Shown here: positions 14,866 through 16,035 of the stretch, one piece after another
How the letters are laid out: every line of letters starts with the position of its first letter
Numbering within the stretch: position 1 is the first letter of the stretch
Assembly (NCBI GenBank): GCA_910586575.1
Contig: CAJUJQ010000072.1
Span: forward strand, 1-16,035
DNA: 16,035 bases
Source of the DNA: an uncultured Clostridia bacterium
Lineage (GTDB): Bacteria > Bacillota > Clostridia > Oscillospirales > Butyricicoccaceae
Reading direction: 5' to 3'
Made by a program: the position numbers and the translations under genes
Notes under the pieces: model-generated
What the model saw: only the letters and a program-made list of their open reading frames with translations
Told to the model about the DNA's origin: nothing
Databases searched by the model: none

Positions 14866-15630
14866 ATGCTTGCAAAACGAATCATTCCCTGCCTGGATGT
14901 CAAGGATGGCCGCGTTGTCAAGGGCGTGAATTTTGTTGAGCTGCGCGACGCGGGCGACCCGGTTGAGCTTGCAAAATTTTACTCCGCACAGGGGGCGGAC
15001 GAGATTGTGTTCCTAGATATTACCGCGACCTTTGAGAACCGCGATACCATCGCCGACGTGGTGCGCCGCACCTGCCGGGAGGTGTTTGTGCCAGTCACGG
15101 TCGGCGGCGGCATTCGTACGGCGGACGACTTCAGGGAAATCCTGCGGGCGGGCGCGGACAAGATTTCGGTCAATTCCGCCGCAGTCAAAAACCCGGATTT
15201 AATCAACGCAGCGGCGGAAAAATACGGCTCCCAGTGCGTGGTGGTTGCCATTGATGGGCGGCGCACCGGCAAGACACCTTCGGGCTTTGAGGTTTATGTT
15301 GCGGGCGGGCGCATGCCGACCGGTATTGACGCGGTCGAATGGGCTGCCGAGGCCAACCGGCGCGGCGCGGGGGAAATCCTCATAACCTCAATGGATCGCG
15401 ACGGCACGAAATCCGGCTTTGACCTGGAGCTGACCGGCGCGGTCTGCGGGGCGGTCAGCATCCCGGTGATTGCGTCGGGCGGCTGCGGGACGCTGGAACA
15501 CTTTTCGGAGGTGTTTGAGCGCACTGGCGCGGACGCGGCGCTCGCGGCGTCGCTGTTCCACTACGGCGAGCTGACGATTGACGAGGTGAAGGCGCATATT
15601 GCGTCTAAGAATATCCCAGTAAGATGGTAA
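14866..15630 (+). CDS. hisF: Imidazole glycerol phosphate synthase, cyclase subunit
   Basis: Condenses PRFAR with ammonia from HisH to give imidazole-glycerol phosphate and AICAR. The 254-residue (beta/alpha)8 barrel carries catalytic D11 (IIPCLDVKDGR, 6-16) and D130 (VVAIDGRR, 126-133), GGGIR (80-84), NSAAV (103-107), SMDRDGTKSG (175-184) and ASGGCG (203-208). It has the HisF-type insert GRRTGKTPSGFEVYVAGGR (131-149). The ATG follows the hisA stop with no gap; GGGAGG (14852-14857) in hisA is the ribosome-binding site. Confidence 0.98.
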   Translation: MLAKRIIPCLDVKDGRVVKGVNFVELRDAGDPVELAKFYSAQGADEIVFLDITATFENRDTIADVVRRTCREVFVPVTVGGGIRTADDFREILRAGADKISVNSAAVKNPDLINAAAEKYGSQCVVVAIDGRRTGKTPSGFEVYVAGGRMPTGIDAVEWAAEANRRGAGEILITSMDRDGTKSGFDLELTGAVCGAVSIPVIASGGCGTLEHFSEVFERTGADAALAASLFHYGELTIDEVKAHIASKNIPVRW

Positions 15631-15642
15631 ACAGGTGGTTTT

Positions 15643-15972
15643 ATGGACTTAAAACGATTTTTTATAAATGCTCCGCTGATTCCGGTAATTTGCCAGGACG
15701 AGCGGAACGGTGAGGTGCTGATGCTCGGTTATGCCGATGAGGAGGCGCTGCGCCGGACAATGGAGAGTGGGACCGCGTGGTTTTTCTCGCGCAGCCGCCA
15801 GAAGCTGTGGAATAAGGGCGAAACCTCGGGAAACTTCATTCACGTGAGCCAGATTTTGTCGGACTGCGACGATGATACCCTGATTTATCAGGGCACGCCT
15901 GTCGGCCCGGTCTGCCACACGGGGAACCGGACTTGCTTTTATACGGAATTATGGCATAAGGGGGAAACATAA
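15643..15972 (+). CDS. hisI: Phosphoribosyl-AMP cyclohydrolase
   Basis: Opens the adenine ring of phosphoribosyl-AMP to ProFAR, using zinc and magnesium. At 109 residues it is the stand-alone form, not the HisI-HisE fusion common elsewhere. Typical elements are NGEVLMLGYADEEAL (22-36), AWFFSRSRQKLWNKGETSG (45-63), the metal-binding DCDDD (74-78) and zinc cysteines C75, C91 and C98 (VCHTGNRTCFY, 90-100). AGGTGG (15633-15638) lies four bases before the ATG. The stop is followed directly by the hisE start. Confidence 0.97.
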   Translation: MDLKRFFINAPLIPVICQDERNGEVLMLGYADEEALRRTMESGTAWFFSRSRQKLWNKGETSGNFIHVSQILSDCDDDTLIYQGTPVGPVCHTGNRTCFYTELWHKGET

Positions 15973-15989
15973 ATGAATTCCTTTGAACA
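15973..15989 (+). CDS. hisE: Start of a gene, probably hisE, cut by the contig end
   Basis: An ATG directly follows the hisI stop (TAAATG), with AAGGGGGAA (15958-15966) as ribosome-binding site. Only MNSFE and part of a sixth codon remain before adapter sequence begins at 15990. Position after a stand-alone hisI strongly suggests phosphoribosyl-ATP pyrophosphatase (HisE), which removes pyrophosphate from phosphoribosyl-ATP just before the HisI step. Five residues cannot prove it. Any translation beyond 15989 is adapter. Confidence 0.55.
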
Positions 15990-16035
15990 AGATCGGAAGA
16001 GCACACGTCTGAACTCCAGTCACCTCCAATCATCT
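15990..16035 (+). other. Illumina index adapter (contamination)
   Basis: Begins with AGATCGGAAGAGC, the universal TruSeq adapter start, and continues as the read-1 3' adapter to 16023, the 8-base index CTCCAATC (16024-16031) and the start of the P7 sequence (ATCT). It is the exact reverse complement of 2-47. Reverse-strand translation gives the well-known artefact peptide SSDVCSSDL. Confidence 0.99.

Noticed and set aside
15836..16033. 65-residue reverse-strand frame beginning MIGGDWSSDVCSSDL
   Set aside because: Its N-terminus is translated adapter and the rest is antisense to hisI.
1..16035. Terminal inverted repeats suggesting a linear plasmid, phage or transposon
   Set aside because: The repeats are Illumina adapter and index sequence, and the genes between them are ordinary chromosomal housekeeping genes.

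Overview
The window looks like one complete assembled contig. Untrimmed Illumina index-adapter sequence sits at both ends (1-47 and 15990-16035, in inverted orientation), so only about 48-15989 is biological DNA. Every convincing gene lies on the + strand and they are tightly packed. No stretch of 300 bases lacks a gene; the longest gaps are 48-191, 13431-13537 and 9876-9940. The gene set points to a fairly GC-rich Firmicute of the clostridial type. It has the Gram-positive replicative polymerase PolC, a MEP isoprenoid route (dxr, ispG), the clostridial order dxr-rseP-ispG-polC, and short-form HisG working with HisZ. The Oscillospiraceae/Ruminococcaceae group is my guess, not something the sequence proves.

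Region 1 (48-764) holds a structured, inverted-repeat-rich stretch cut by the contig end, followed by a Uma2-family PD-(D/E)xK nuclease-like gene. Region 2 (807-9875) is a housekeeping run: dxr, a site-2 protease (rseP) that lacks the usual PDZ domain, a GNAT acetyltransferase, ispG, polC, and a DUF1835/DUF3658 protein. Spacings are short and most genes have clear Shine-Dalgarno sites; I saw no terminator in the run.

Region 3 (9872-15989) is a histidine biosynthesis operon. A strong sigma-A-type promoter (9872-9900) overlaps the stop codon of the DUF1835 gene and drives a hisZ-hisG fusion, then hisD, hisB, hisH, hisA, hisF, hisI and the first codons of hisE, where the contig stops. These cover the pathway from PRPP + ATP to imidazole-acetol phosphate, plus the histidinol-to-histidine step. 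hisC and a histidinol-phosphate phosphatase are not in the window.

The points most worth a second look are the HisZ-HisG single-polypeptide ATP phosphoribosyltransferase, the PDZ-less site-2 protease, the palindromic half-sites around the his promoter with no T-box leader, the folded element at 49-151, and the 107-nt non-coding gap between hisB and hisH. I found no defence system, mobile element with a transposase, CRISPR array, tRNA or rRNA.
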